64,000 nucleotides of DNA from Ophiobolus disseminans (lineage: Eukaryota > Ascomycota > Dothideomycetes > Pleosporales > Phaeosphaeriaceae), in contig MU006220.1 in assembly GCA_010093685.1 (NCBI GenBank), positions 837,502 through 901,501 of the forward strand, read 5' to 3'. Below the pieces are notes generated by a model. That model made no database searches. It was not told the origin of the DNA and was given only the letters and a program-made list of their open reading frames with translations. A program made the position numbers and the translations under genes. How positions within the stretch are numbered: the first letter of the stretch is position 1; the number at the start of each line of letters is the position of its first letter. Positions 22,414-34,850 of the stretch are shown piece after piece.

Positions 22414-22980
22414 TCAAACAAGACAAGGTAGAAGTTTTTGGGTGGTGGAGGCTTGAATAGCAACTATATTGTTGGCGGTGTCCCTGCACTCAAAAATGCA
22501 AAAAACCTCCAATCCATCCAGAATCCATCCAGCACCACCCCAACGCTTACGCCTCTCTCGAAACTGCAACTCCAGACCCTTGAGTTTATCCTCGAGCTCG
22601 CATACCACGTCTTGCGTCGAAGCCGCGCTGAGCTGCAACTCTAGATACGCGTTGTCCTCTTTACCGGACTGGCCGAGCGCGCTTTGCAACTGTGTATTCT
22701 TGGCTTCGACATCGGCTACCTCTGCAATTTTGTTGCGCAGGGCTGCGGCGTGGGTGGTTTCGAGGTTGAGCACTTGCTGTTCTAGGGCACTGATGCTATT
22801 GAGATGGAGTAGTGCATCGGCTTTGGCTTTTCTCTGAGGGAAGCTGATTAGACTGTGGTCTGTGTAGTGTGGGGAAGGTGGGTAGCTTACTAGGCCGTTG
22901 GCGATAGAAGTTGCTCTCGTTGACTGTACGCCATGGCGAGTTGAGAACGATAAGCTTGCGGGCTGTTGGGGCTGGCGATG
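22414..22980 (-). CDS. Coiled-coil protein unit 4 of a tandem family
   Basis: The main exon follows an acceptor CCCTCAG near 22836 and reads RKAKADALLHLNSISALEQQ. It continues through TTHAAALRNKIAEVADVEAK and LELQLSAASTQDVV, ending near ELEDKLKGLELQFRERRKRW. The tail beyond (GGAGWILDGLEVF) differs from the other units. A probable preceding exon ends TRATSIANGL just before a GTAAGC donor near 22889, similar to AITSLAVHDGIAK in unit 2. No start Met was found in that exon's frame, so the 5' end is unresolved. Function unknown. Confidence 0.4.
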   Translation of the reverse strand, partial: HRQPQQPASLSFSTRHGVQSTRATSIANGLVSYPPSPHYTDHSLISFPQRKAKADALLHLNSISALEQQVLNLETTHAAALRNKIAEVADVEAKNTQLQSALGQSGKEDNAYLELQLSAASTQDVVCELEDKLKGLELQFRERRKRWGGAGWILDGLEVFCIFECRDTANNIVAIQASTTQKLLPCLV

Positions 22981-25610
22981 TGTGGGTGGGGGTGTTGGGG
23001 CTATCGTTTAGAATCTTTGAATAGAGTTGAAGAGGGCGTAAGATGTCGTATTAAATAGGGTCGAAGTTGGAGTTAGTCTGGTATTAGTGGTATAAGTAAG
23101 TCCAAGTGAGAGACTGAACAACAAATAATGACGTCGGGTTGTAGCGACGCAAAGTAGAGGCACGTAAAGAAAAGACATGGCAGAATGTCAGGATTCCTTG
23201 GTGACTTGCAAATTGGGGCCTTTGTGGCGGCCGTATGAGCAAGTGTGTTCTTTGTGACCTACTTGTCGAGACAGAAATAGGGAAGACCATTTCATATTTG
23301 TTCAGCGAACCCGCCGTGTAGAGATGTACAGGCCCAAATCCGTATCTTCAGAAGTCTAACGCTTCATGTGCTCCCATCGTTCAGGAACCTCTGAATGAAG
23401 AGTCGTTCCAGCTCTTCCATGGTGGATTTGAGTGTAAAACTGTCACGTATGATTGTTGCAGTCAACTCACGGTCCGAACTGTGTTCTCCTTGGCTCCTGC
23501 GACGACCAGTATCATCCATGTGCTGAGCAAACTGCCTCGTTACGATATTCCGTTTGTGGATGTAGTTGATGTGGTTCAGACGGGTAACACAGCAGTTACA
23601 ACTCACTGGTGTGCCCGTACTGGTGAGCCGGGGCCCCTCCGTTCTGCAACATGCCACGCTGCTGGTGGTACAGCGACGAGGGTATCCGATCTTCATTGCG
23701 ATATTGTAGTTAAGCCGATTGCGTTGCCCACGGACAATGAATCATGTAGAGTCGTTCGTCTGCGAGGTACTCAGGTCGGCCGCGATCCCGTGGACGTTGG
23801 GCATCGACTTTGGGCCCAGGGTAGAAAAATTGTAGTGTACCTTGGCTTTTCGAAAGAGAGCGATGGATGCAGGAATTCAGTGGCGAGTCTCCTCCCGTGT
23901 TGCAGCTTTCCTCCCGAAGTACAACCACCAACGAAGAGTCCAAGGAATCCTGGCGCGGCTCCTGTCATTTGCCGAGTTGTGGCGTTCCACATCCTCAGAA
24001 AGGCGCCTCGCGCAACGTGCTACTAAAACCTTACTAGTGTTCCCATCACTCGGTGAAAACTTCCGAATCGACCAGTCTCGTTACGAAGGTTTGTTCGGGG
24101 GGAATATCCGGGGGAGCACCAGATGGATATTCTGTATGACCGTTTGGAAGAACTTTGCTATGCAGCCCAAACTATACGGCATTGAAAGCAGGGTTGCACC
24201 AATTGGACGAGGTGCCGTTTGCAAGTGGTGTTTCCAGGCTCTTGACCAATGCGTGGCTTTGTCTTTAATTCCGTGCGTCAAGACGTCGTATTCACGGATC
24301 GACGTTGACTATAGGGCAATCGCAGACGTGAAATCTTAGGGAAGAGTTGCGAGTCGGAAATAGCGACGTATTTACCACGCGATATAGCTGACAATGACGT
24401 TATCCATTGGACTAGCGATTGGTCCGGATGCGCCGCGTGGTTGGTTGCCTACTATGATTGCCTCCGACTGTCTATGTGGTCCTAAGCCGGCAGCTTTTGG
24501 CGGCGTTATGCCGGGATCTTGGGTTGCAGATGACAGGACGTTTGCGTTTTCTTGTCGCGACGTGCGATTAATCTTGCCAATGCGGTTATCGGTTATCGTT
24601 CTAGCTCTTAGGGGCAGCGCGCCTGCAATAGGGTGGGACCCATTCCGCGTTCTGTAGCCTATCAGAATGTGTTGCTCACACGCGCTCCTACCAATTTGCC
24701 GGAAACCAGCCAAAACATTCCAGTTATGACAGCCAAAACTGAACCTAGATTCTCTTGGGTTGAAATACATGCTTGCTATTCACCTTCAAACACAAAAAGC
24801 CAGGTATAAAACTCTCTAATGCAACACTGTCAGGGGCACCATGACCCTGGATTGTGCCGGCTAACGTGGGCGCAGTTTTCCTGCTCAGCTGGTGGCGATC
24901 CTTTGGTCTGGGCTGAACGAGACGAGGCTTAGAAGGATTTTTACGAATGCCTCGTCTCGCATCATGAACACTGAGTCGCTGGGATATAGAGAGCTCAGTA
25001 GTTTCAATGGCCTGACGGTATCAGCCAGACCTATTTTGTCTCTACTGGGGTATTCTGATCGATTCTGATTAGTAACTCTAAACGGACCCTTGACCATAGG
25101 AGGGCCCAAAGATATAGATGTCACCATCAGCTATTTCAGAAACATGATTTGGTTGGCAGTAAATCTAATGGCTGGAAGAAGCACTGTGCATCATCTCAGT
25201 CCAATGACAAGTGTTGAAGTAGCGGTACTGAAGGATATAAGCCGTGGCAGTTGGCAGAGCTTATCTGCATACTTCTAGAGCTTGACGTTCGTCAGAACAA
25301 TACCCACTGCAAGCCGCCACAAATGCGTAGCTCGTCCTTGGCCACCAAGGTGGCACACAAGATTGTATATGGCATCGCTCCCAGGACGTCGTGTTCCTGG
25401 AATGATAGTTGCAAACCATCTGATTGGCCCGGTAACGGTTCCCAGAGAACCTAACAGGCCACTGCGTGCTGCGTAGAACAGTGTGAACAGTGTGAACAGA
25501 ATGATCTCGTCTATACTTGAGGCGAAGCCTAGACAGAGACGTTCCAGCCTCTGGTCCCTGGATCCTGCAGTTCATATCTTCCTCGATCAGACCCACTAGT
25601 TCTGAGCCGC
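22981..25610. other. Gene-poor 2.6-kb interval
   Basis: No gene could be supported. Frames of 165-181 codons on the plus strand (23481-24026 and 23842-24339) overlap minus-strand frames and show no domain. Composition is mixed and it may be decayed sequence. The final part is the upstream region of the Zn2Cys6 gene. Confidence 0.45.
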
Positions 25611-28373
25611 ATGCAGTTACAGCCTGACGTGGGCCGAACGTCAAGCAGACACGGCACGCCGCTTCTCGCCCCACCAATGGACTACCTGTCGACTTTACCC
25701 ACGTTGGAAATACAGATGACCTTGGGGAATCAGCCCAGTCTTCTCGAAGAGCAATTCGCGCACTCAGGCCCGTCTTCGCATGCGGCCTGCTCCATGGACA
25801 TGACGTCCACGCCTCAAACTCGGCGCACAGTCGCCATTCCGCGAATGGCGAGATCAGACCAAAGACCACACGCTGCGCAAGTAAGACGGCGAGTCTCTCG
25901 GGCGTGTACTGCTGTAAGTAAGCGCAATGAGATAGTTTTGACGAGGCTGTTGTCGGCTCAATACGATGCTCGTGCATCAACTCAGCTTACCAAACACGCA
26001 ATGCAGCACAACCACAGCTCCCTCTTCTCCAGGTATATGGCCACTGATAGCATGTCTGCGCTTCTAGTGTCGTTCCCACAAGATCAAATGCACAGGCGAT
26101 AAACCACTATGTGCGCACTGCGCCGAAACAGAGCGCGAATGTGTGTATATTATGCCACGAAAAGACCGTCTCAAAGTGTGAGTACGAACGAGCATGCCTT
26201 GCGCACAGCACCTCGTGGCTTACCATGTGAAGCGTCACCGAGCAATGTCGCGAGATGGCAGGGCTTCTGGGAGCTCTCAGGAACTTTGCAAGTGCAGAGG
26301 ACAAGGTCCGTATCGCAAACATCGTGGATGAGGTGAGCAACACACCCTTTGATAGAAGATAGGCACTGTCTTCTTGAAGCTGACACTTTGCAGGTCACAA
26401 AGGAAATATCAGACATCCCACCACCGACGGCATCGACGGACCCAGACGGGGACAGCTACCTTTCGCCGGAGAGCAGATGGTCCGGCAGCCTAGATCAAGA
26501 CCAGAAGCTTGGTGTAGAGACCTTGGACGTCCTGGACGAGAACCTACACGGCGAGCAACTACGCGCGACTGGCTTTGTTGGGAGGAGCTCGGAGGTCCAT
26601 TGGTTACGTGTTGCGTTGTCACAGACAGAAGAATCCGAAGTTGGTAGCGAAGGGATACTACCTCAACGAACAGGCTCTTATGTGTCTGACAACGATCAAA
26701 TCCACACCTACAGCTACTGGACCGACGGTCAGCTACCCGACCTTGGATTTCCCCCTGAAACGAGAGGCCTCCCACAACCCGAAGTGGCTGAACGGCTTGT
26801 ACATTGCTACATGTCGAAGATCCATGATTCATTCCCGATATTTCCGTGCAAGATATTCGAAGACAAATTCCTGAGATACCTTGCAGCAGAGAGACAGCAA
26901 ACGTCGCTCCCATCGAGCAAGAGATGGGAGGCTATCCTTTACTTGGTGTTTGCCATTGCCGCAAGGATGTCACATCTCACCAAGGCTAGTTGGCGAGGGG
27001 CAGAATACGACCATCTTGTGTATCAAGCAAGAGCAAAACACTTGGGTCTGAGCGAAGTGAGCGTCTTCAATCCTCCCGATCTGCAACAGATTCAAGGCCT
27101 GGGGCTCCTGGCTTTCTATTGGATGTCCGTGGGCCAGGTAAGCCGGGCCTGGACGAGTATCGGTCTTGCAGTTCGTTTCGCCTATTCTCTCGGCCTCCAC
27201 GTCCAGAACGAAGATCCTTCAGCAACGGCAGTCGCCAAGGAGAACCTGGCACGTACTTGGTGGAGTCTGCACTGGCTCGAAAGCACACTTAGCACCATGA
27301 CTGGTCGTCCGAGTACCATCGTCGACTCCCGCTGTAGTGTTTCATTTCCGTTGACGTGTCCTGAAGGGCAGGCATCAGAGGGCATGGCTCATGCAAGCTG
27401 TGCAGATCAAAGAACCGACAGTCCAGTTTCTATCTCTTCCAACATGGCTTTCGGTTCTCGTCGAAACTCGGCAGGTTTCGTGCGCCGCGAATCCAACCCC
27501 GGATCATATTTCAGAACTGTCGCCGAGCTTTCCGTCATCACACAGAGCATTCTTTCTGAGCTATACTCTGCGGGCACCATATCCCAGACTTTCGAGGACA
27601 TACAAAGGAGCATATCCCAGATAGGGCGGCGCCTAGAGCAGTGGCTGAAGACACTACCCATAGGTTTCAATCTTCAGCAAATACCCAGGGGAGTGAGCGA
27701 GCCGTGGGTCCAGGAGCGTATCCTGCTCAGTTTCCGTTTCTGCAGCGCGAGAATACTGCTCACACGGCCATGCCTCGTTGGCCGCGGGCAACAGGGAAGA
27801 TATTTGAGTGAGGGCAGCTTCATGGTTCGCTCCGCCGATGCGTGCGTGGAAGCTGCGAAGACCATGGTGGGGTTTCTACCTGATGAGCCTCAGTCCGATC
27901 TGATACGCACCTACGGACCGTGGTGGAACATCGTCCATCACATAACGCAAGCCATCTCTGTCTTGTTGTTGACTTTGTCGTGTCCCTCGATCTCATCGCA
28001 CGACAACCTGACATCTTTGCAGTGCACCAAGAAGGCGATTCGCTGGTTGCACAACGTGCAAGACCCTTTAGCTGGACTTGCCTCTCAAAGGGCGCTAGAT
28101 GCGCTGGAGGTCATAGGCAGGCGCTACAATTTCGATTGTTCCGATCTTTGGAGCCTAGGGGCTGAAAACTTGATGCACAGACAGAACTCTGTGCCCGATG
28201 TTTTCATGCCTGCGCATCCGTCACACGTGATGGCGACCATGCAGGCTGCAGAGCACGCAGGAACCTTCATGACAAGCTTTGCAGCGTTCGATCCGGGGAT
28301 GACCGGTACTGCATTCTCGCCGCATGATGGGTCTCATCCGTTTGAAAACTCTTTCTATATGGCTGGTTCGTGA
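25611..28373 (+). CDS. Zn2Cys6 transcription factor with fungal-specific middle domain
   Basis: About 830 aa in four exons: 25611-25913, 26068-26177, 26233-26332 and 26394-28373. The binuclear zinc cluster is complete after splicing: Cys99, Cys102, Cys109, Cys116, Cys119 and Cys126 (SRACTA joined to CRSHKIKC, then PLCAHCAETEREC). The first intron falls between the first two cysteines. A short linker helix (EQCREMAGLLGALRNF, AEDKVRIANIVDE) follows. The fungal transcription factor middle domain spans ~270-520 (HDSFPIFPCKIFEDKFLRYL, WEAILYLVFAIAARMSHLT, RAWTSIGLAVRFAYSLGLH, RTWWSLHWLES). It is a nuclear DNA-binding regulator of unknown target. It lies 4 kb from the metabolic genes at 32-43 kb with VTI1 between, so control of those genes is only a possibility. 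The 98-residue leader before the cluster is long; the true start could be later. Confidence 0.9.
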
Positions 28374-29364
28374 TGCGGTTGGTCACCGCAGTGGTCGTAT
28401 TCGAGTTCGCGGTTTTGGTGGTCGTTGGGATGATTCACTTTTTCTTTTAGGATTGAGTATTTGAGAGCAGCATTTTTAGGCGTGTTTTGGCGTTTGGGGG
28501 GTGGGGAATGGCACATATGAGGTCGGGTTGTTGGTGAGGATGAGTAATAACGACGTCACGCTCAATTCGTCGAGCATTCGGGAAAGACTGCGAAATTTGA
28601 TGATACAAATGAACGGCAGTTAGCTGCATATATACCTTTCCAAATTTTCCACGTGCAAGTGTTTAAGCGAAGCATTGCTATGCTTGTACTCGTTGTGCCT
28701 TTTAAGAGGTTCGGAGCGCAGGCCGAGTGATGTCCAAGGTTGCCCAGGTGTGCCCCGGGGCGTAGAGGCAATTCGAGCCGAATTTAGGAGCCATCCACCG
28801 ATGGCTGCATTCGAACCTCGAAACGAGAAAGAAGCAAGGACGCTGATGTCCGACGTAGCTTGGTCCTCGTGCAGCCTTTCTCGCGTGTCGCATGCATGCT
28901 GCAGGTGGGTTTATGGCCACGCCCCGTCTAGTTTGTGTACCTTGAACGTTATTTGCGATCTGATCTGTCATCTTTGTCTTCTTTCTGTTCCTCACACGAT
29001 CTCATGGTGTACGAGAGCTATGGGATGATTTGCTCGGTGAGCGATGAGGGTATTGAGGTTTGAGACGAAGCTCGGGTCTACTAGAACTATACTGCTGCTG
29101 GGTCTATATTAGTCTGTTCTGATCTCTGATCTCACGATGTGAGCATGCTCGAACTATCGTGACTGCATGGGTGACGTAAGGCTGAATGCACGTGACGCGA
29201 CAAGGTCCCTTGGCAACTGCGTAATGTCGCCAGTCGACACCTCGACCGATCACGACTCACGACTCCGCGCAAACCATCATCTCAAACGCACACACTACTG
29301 CACCGGCCGAAGAATAATTTTCCGAGATCGCATCACCAGATTGCATATTTGCCACTACTACACC
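28374..29364. other. Intergenic region
   Basis: About 1 kb between the Zn2Cys6 gene and VTI1. Nothing coding is supported. The last ~150 bp are leader-like sequence of VTI1. Confidence 0.5.
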
Positions 29365-30254
29365 ATGCCGAACCTCATCGACGCAGATGCTGGCACCGAG
29401 CGCTTCGGGGGCTATGAAGCCGAGCTGAAGCTGGTGCAGGCCGACCTCAACCAGCAGCTGGAACAGATCAAAGAGACGACTGGCGAACCCCGAAAAGCGG
29501 CCATCAGCAAAGCCGAGAGCGCGCTGGAGGAGGCGGAAGAGCTGGTAGGTAGGAGCCTCGATGCGCCATGTCAGGCACCACATATGGTGGGCTGCCAACA
29601 TGTGTCACGACGTGCTGCATTCGCGAGTAGGAGCTGATGTAATGGTGATATAGATTGCCCAAATGCGCCTTGAGAAGTCGAACATACCCGCCAGCCTCAA
29701 GTCCAAGTTCAACGTGCGCTTCCGCAACTACGAAGCAGACCTCGACGAGACCAAGCGCAAGCTGGAGGGCCATACCAACGATCGCAGCAAGCTGTTTGGC
29801 GCCCGCTATACTGACAACCCAGACTCGGATGTCCAGCTCGAGCAGCGCCAGCAACTGCTGTCCGGCACCGACCGCCTGAACCGATCGTCCAACCGACTTC
29901 GCGAGTCGCAAAGAATCGCCCTAGAGACGGAGCAAATAGGCGCAGGCACGCTGGGCGACCTGCACCGACAACGCGAGCAGATTACCAACACGAGGGAGCG
30001 TCTGCTAGAGAGCGAAAGCTACACAGATCGGAGTATCAAGACGTTGAGGGGAATGGCTCGACGGTATGCACCCATACCCTCCCGAGAAAGCCAGCTTCTG
30101 TTGATACGGAAACATAGCTGGATGCCTTTGTGATGTCCTCAACACGGGTGCTAACACGTTGCGCAGCATGGCTACAAACCGCATCATTACCATCGCCATC
30201 ATCACCGTCCTTGTTCTTCTTATTATCGCCGTCATTTACAGCAAGTTCAGATGA
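29365..30254 (+). CDS. VTI1: Vesicle transport SNARE Vti1
   Basis: About 225 aa in three exons: 29365-29544, 29654-30063 and 30167-30254. Vti1 is a Qb-SNARE acting in Golgi, endosome and vacuole fusion. The N-terminal Habc-type helical region begins with FGGYEAELKLVQADLNQQLE. The SNARE motif occupies ~130-195 (LETEQIGAGTLGDLHRQREQ, continuing ITNTRERLLESESYTDRSIK), with Gln at the expected zero layer. It ends in a single membrane anchor, IITIAIITVLVLLIIAVIYS, and a short KFR luminal end, typical of tail-anchored SNAREs. Length agrees with yeast and animal Vti1. The last intron lies just before the anchor. Confidence 0.95.
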
Positions 30255-32094
30255 GTGTACAGTATAGCGAGCGACTGATTCTGGCGCATGGAGCATATGT
30301 ACAACGTATTTTTTGGAACACAGTTTAATCCGCAGTTTCGAGCGCAAATGGTCTAATTTGAACGAACAGTGGTTCAAAAGATGTGGTACATGAAGTCAAA
30401 CACTGACACAGCAGGTAGACAGGTTGTTGGCAATCGTACATGAGTGCAGCCCTGTTCGGCATAATGTTCCGCAAACGCCTCTTCAAGCCCGCGGAGCTTC
30501 ACGGACATTCATGCCGAGGCCGCCTCATTTTTCTAGCAACTACCTCATCGCGATCATAGCACAAATCTACTGTCTTCGATACGACTCGTCGAGCTGCATG
30601 ATTGGAGTCGGCCCTTTGGCCGCTCCTCGGACCTGCAATCGATGGCAGAACTGAAAACTGCCTTAAAGGGAAGGTTGGAGGATCCGAAGTGTTCAACTGA
30701 AGCGTGCGACACGCGCTTGTGGAGCTGAGCTCTTGACTCTCGCGTAGACTACTTGTATCCACAGAGTCTGCAAGCTCTTCATGCCGCGATCCGAGAACCG
30801 TGCGATAACAAGTCACATCAACCACTTTTGCCCCAATTCTCACATCGATAAGCACAGTACGCCATGCCCTGGATCAGCTCACTTGAGCATCGGTTCGAAA
30901 GGTCTTCGACTTCACCTAGCTTCTAGCAGGTAGACCACCTAAGTGTCATGGCTGGAGGTGTCGTCAGGGAAGCGTGGTCGCAAGCAGTATACCCAAGCTC
31001 TGAGGGTCGTGGTGGGTGCGTGTTCGTGGGCGTTGGTCGAGTGCGTCCAAGAGAGCGCAGTTAGACTTCTTCAGGTTGCTCAAAAATGCGGAAGATGGCA
31101 GTCACTAACGCCCCGCAAGGCAATCTATTTGCGGTCATACCCGTGCGGCAACTTTGTGGGGTTGATGCCTCTCGGCTAATGTGCGATGAAGTCCCGACTT
31201 CTCCACATCGATGACTGACATGAACTTATCAAAGAGCATTGGCTCTTTCTTGGACCATGAGGACCGATCCCAACGAGCTGACCCGACTCCGCCTCAGGCA
31301 CCCATGACCAGGCATTCGGCCTGCATCAAGGCAGATGAAGCCATGATTACTTGCCTACGCGTCCCAGATGATCCGAGTCAAGAAGATCGTGACCTCATGT
31401 TTCTTTCACAACGGTGATCGATGGGCGTTCTGCTGCAGTACCAAGCATACCAACGGTTGATGTGCACTTCCACCAGCCTGTCCAGCCGCGAAAGGTTTCG
31501 CGCTTTTGATCAATACAATGCAAACGTCTTGAAATACACATGCTATACTGTTGCAGTCGGACGTAATCGTCAGGTGAGACAGCAATTATTGCAGCACCTG
31601 GTGGCCACTTCACTCAAGCTTCACATGACATTCCTTTCCATGACCGGCATGTCAGTTCGACTTTGAAGGGTTTTTCTCAAAATACAGCCATCCAAGTGTC
31701 TGAACTGGTTGTCTTACAAGAACAATTCAGGGTTGGTTGGTGGCGAGCCAGGGTGCGGAGATTGATACTAATGTATTGTAGAATCTTTATATGAATGTTG
31801 AGCCTTCCAACCCGGCATGTACTCGATGTACCAAGTCTCACCAAGCCCACCGACCACAATCTGCGTGGGGTCCCATCCCTTATTCGTTGAACCCATTGGC
31901 TCCAATGCTGATCACTCAATCTCCTTTGGTACCCGGTGGACTTCGATAGTGTTCGTTCCGTTGTTCCATATCTTCTACTTGGTGGCTGAGCAACTGACTG
32001 GTGGAAGCAAGCAGCGCGCCCCGTCAACTCGATATAAACCAGGTTGACATCCGCAATACGACTGCAAGTCTAAATCCTGCCGTCCTCATCGAGA
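30255..32094. other. Intergenic region
   Basis: About 1.8 kb with no recognisable gene. Frames near 30499-30855 (minus) and 31677-32027 (minus) lack any domain and are probably chance. It ends in the DUF1996 gene promoter. Confidence 0.5.
32031..32040 (+). promoter_or_regulatory. Probable TATA box of the DUF1996 gene
   Basis: GATATAAACC sits about 55 bp upstream of the DUF1996 start codon, at a position compatible with a TATA element and a short leader. Confidence 0.45.
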
Positions 32095-33297
32095 ATGCTT
32101 TGGAACTCTCTCACCGCGCTGGCGCTCGTCGCCCCTAGCAATGCTCTCATCCGTTTCGGCTGCTCCCAGCTTGTCGTCGACCGCCTGGATCCGCTAGTCG
32201 AGCCTGGAAACACCCCATCTGCCCATTTGCATCAAATCATCGGTGGAAACTCTTTCACTCCTGACATGCGTCATGATGTGATGGACCCTGCCAAACTGTC
32301 TACGTGCACAACATGCCAGCCTGCAGATGATTTCTCAAATTACTGGACTGCGCCCCTGTTCTTCAAAGCCAGGAACGGCACATACAAGCGTGTGCCACAG
32401 AAGCCTAACTCCGGTTTCGAGGGTCAAATTGGCGGCATGACCGTATATTACATGCAAAACCAACTTGCCGACTTTGCTCAGAAAGCCAAGGTCAAGGCCT
32501 TCCCTCCAGTAAGAAATTACACGTCCTATATCCGTAGGAAATACTAAACTCACACCTAGGGCTTCCGTATGATCATCGGTTCGCCGACCTCTGGCACTCG
32601 CGCCGAAGCCGACAAGTTCCCGCAACTAACATACACATGCCTCCAAGACATGAGCACGCGCTTCCCTGAAACCAAAAACTTCCCCAAGAAGCCATGCCCG
32701 GCCGGCATCATGGTCAATTTGAGATTTCCCACGTGTTGGGACGGAAAGAACCTCGACTCGCCTGACCACATGGCCCACATTACCTATCCTGCCACCGGCA
32801 CGTTTGAATCCCAAGGCCCTTGCCCCGGTTCCCACCCCGTACGCGTCCCGCAAGTGATGTTCGAGGTCATCTACGAGACGAAAGAGTTCAACGACCTGGC
32901 GCAGTGGCCTGAAGACGGTAGCCAGCCATTTGTGTACTCCTTCGGCGATCAGGTAAGTTCATCCGTGTAATTAATCTGCCAAGAAATAAATACTAAATAC
33001 GTTTGTAGACCGGCTTCGCTAACCACGGCGATTACCTGTTCGGCTGGAAAGACGATGCGCTGCAGAAGATCATGGATGACGAGTGCTTTGTAAACTGCAA
33101 GAGTATGCGAACGCAGAGCATCGAGGCTATGAATAGCTGTAGTGTGAGCAGGAAGGTGGACGAGGATATTGGTGATAGCACATGTAAGTTCGTTCGAATG
33201 CGGGATGCGAGATTAGGGCTAATCTTGTTACTTAGGGATTGCCGCGCTTCCAGGTCAACACCACTCAGAGAAGAAAGCTCGAAGCTACCATGCGTAG
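32095..33297 (+). CDS. Secreted DUF1996-domain protein
   Basis: About 347 aa in four exons: 32095-32508, 32560-32952, 33009-33183 and 33236-33297. Residues 1-18 form a signal peptide (MLWNSLTALALVAPSNA). DUF1996 fills nearly the rest: LIRFGCSQLVVDRLDPLVEP, HLHQIIGGNSF, CTTC, YWTAPLFFKARNGTY, MTVYYMQNQ, CWDGKNLDSPDHMAHITYP, CPGSHPVRVPQVMFEV and FGDQTGFANHGDYLFGW. These are the family's conserved blocks, and the Cys pairs and HVH-like histidines are retained. No C-terminal WSC repeats follow; the protein ends soon after the domain. Function of DUF1996 is not established; members are extracellular and often induced on plant material. Confidence 0.9.
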
Positions 33298-33563
33298 GCT
33301 GAGACGAATGGTTCAGTTTCATGACGTGTTGAAAGTTTCCGTCTGCGCATTTCCACCGATAGATGCGAGTATACTAGACATTTCGATCAGAATAGGCATG
33401 TATTGATATCTTTGCATTCTCATATGCACAGTAATTGCCCTCCTGCAAAGCCCCACATATACACCCCACACAACGTGTCGTCCGCAAATTAGTGTCACAG
33501 AAGGATTCGATGCATCGTCGTGCTAGAGCTAGTAGCCACGATTTACGCCACACTTTTCCAGCT

Positions 33564-34850
33564 CTACTCCTTCACAAAACCACCTTTATGCTTCCTCTGC
33601 CACAGGTGCCCATACAAAATATCCTGTGCCCACATGGGCAGAAATCTGACTCCAGTCTTGCGACCGTCTGACTGGGGTACAATGAGCTGTCCACTCTTCC
33701 CACTGAGGACTTGTTTCACAACCATGTCGCTAACATCTTTTGCTGCACCGAGAATAACACCCCGCTTGGTTAATTGTGCTTCGACACCCTTAATGATGCC
33801 GGTTTGGTGCCACGAGGGGTGCACAGAAGTTGTGCATATGCTGCGGCCGTTTGTGTAGTGGGTCATGCATTCGGCGCGTATGCCTGTCGTTGTATTAGCC
33901 CTCATTATGGTGGTGGAAAAATGGTGCTTGATGATGGTGCACTTAAAACCTGTAGGGAAGAAAACCACTTACCTTCACTCAAATACAACGCCCCGATTTT
34001 GGAGCAGCAGTAGTCCAGCAAGCCTGGAGCTGCGACGAAAGACGCCATAGATGCAATGGTGACGATGTGACCTTTCTTCTGGCGTAGCATTCCTGGCAGG
34101 AATTCGCGGATCAGAACGAAGTGGGATGTCAGATTGACTTTGAACAGTTTTTCGCATTGCGCGTTGCTTGTCTAGAGATTCGTCGTCAGTAAATTTCAAC
34201 CTGCATGAGTAAAAATCGTACCTCGAGCACAGTCTTCCCAGTACCAATTCCAGCATTGTTAACAAGCACCGTCGCTTCTCCATGATCCCGTCGAATCTCC
34301 TTGCACAACTCTTCAACAGCCGGCGTATCGGTAACGTCGCATTTGTAAAAATGCACGTCTCTTACTATTCCCAAATCAGCCCCACATGCTCAACATTCAT
34401 CCCGCTCAGCAATCCATACTCACAGCTCGCCAACTCCTCCGGAAAATCCGCAACATCCAACACCACCACCCTCGCATACTCCGCAAACGCCTTCACCATC
34501 TCGTACCCGAACCCCGAACTTCCACCTGTAATGACAATCATCTCTTCCTTCTCAGGACCAAACTTGAACTGCGCGCCCGGCCTGCCAAAAAGCCGCCATT
34601 GGTTCCACGCCAGGCTATTCAGCGCATCGTTGACGCGCCGGACGACGCCCACACTGGTCAGTATCTTCAGGACGGTTACGAACGCCGCGAGTCTCACAGC
34701 GCTGTTCTTGGCGAGGAGGGTGGTTTGAAATGGGCCTAGGAGACGCTGTCGGATGTGCACGGGTCCGCGTGTTAAGAGGTACAAGAGCGCGCCGGTGAAG
34801 AGAGGCTCATGGACGGTTCGGCTGAGCGTGGAGCTGATTGTCGATGCCAT
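33564..34850 (-). CDS. Membrane-associated short-chain dehydrogenase/reductase (17-beta-HSD11/retinol dehydrogenase-like)
   Basis: About 362 aa in four exons: 34850-34424, 34364-34222, 34171-33973 and 33883-33564. An N-terminal ~95-residue extension contains hydrophobic stretches (FTGALLYLLT, LAAFVTVLKILTSVGVV) that would tether it to the ER or lipid droplets. The Rossmann fold begins at VITGGSSGFG (TGxxxGxG, residues 108-115). NNAGIG, the catalytic Ser in IASMASF and the YCCSK motif (YxxxK) follow, with VHPSWHQTG after them. All catalytic residues are present. It likely oxidises or reduces a lipophilic alcohol or ketone with NAD(P). A P450 gene follows upstream on the same strand, about 400 bp away. 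An alternative start 33 bp upstream is in frame. Confidence 0.88.

Noticed and set aside
23481..24026. A 181-codon plus-strand frame with a VVYLGFSKESDG stretch that resembles a HET domain block
   Set aside because: The other HET landmarks are absent, the frame overlaps equally long frames on both strands, and composition looks non-coding.
23842..24339. A 165-codon plus-strand frame
   Set aside because: No domain, overlapping other frames, and no promoter or intron context.
25914..26067. A microexon inside the first intron of the Zn2Cys6 gene to supply a missing cysteine
   Set aside because: Direct joining of SRACTA to CRSHKIKC already gives the correct C-x2-C-x6-C spacing, so none is needed.
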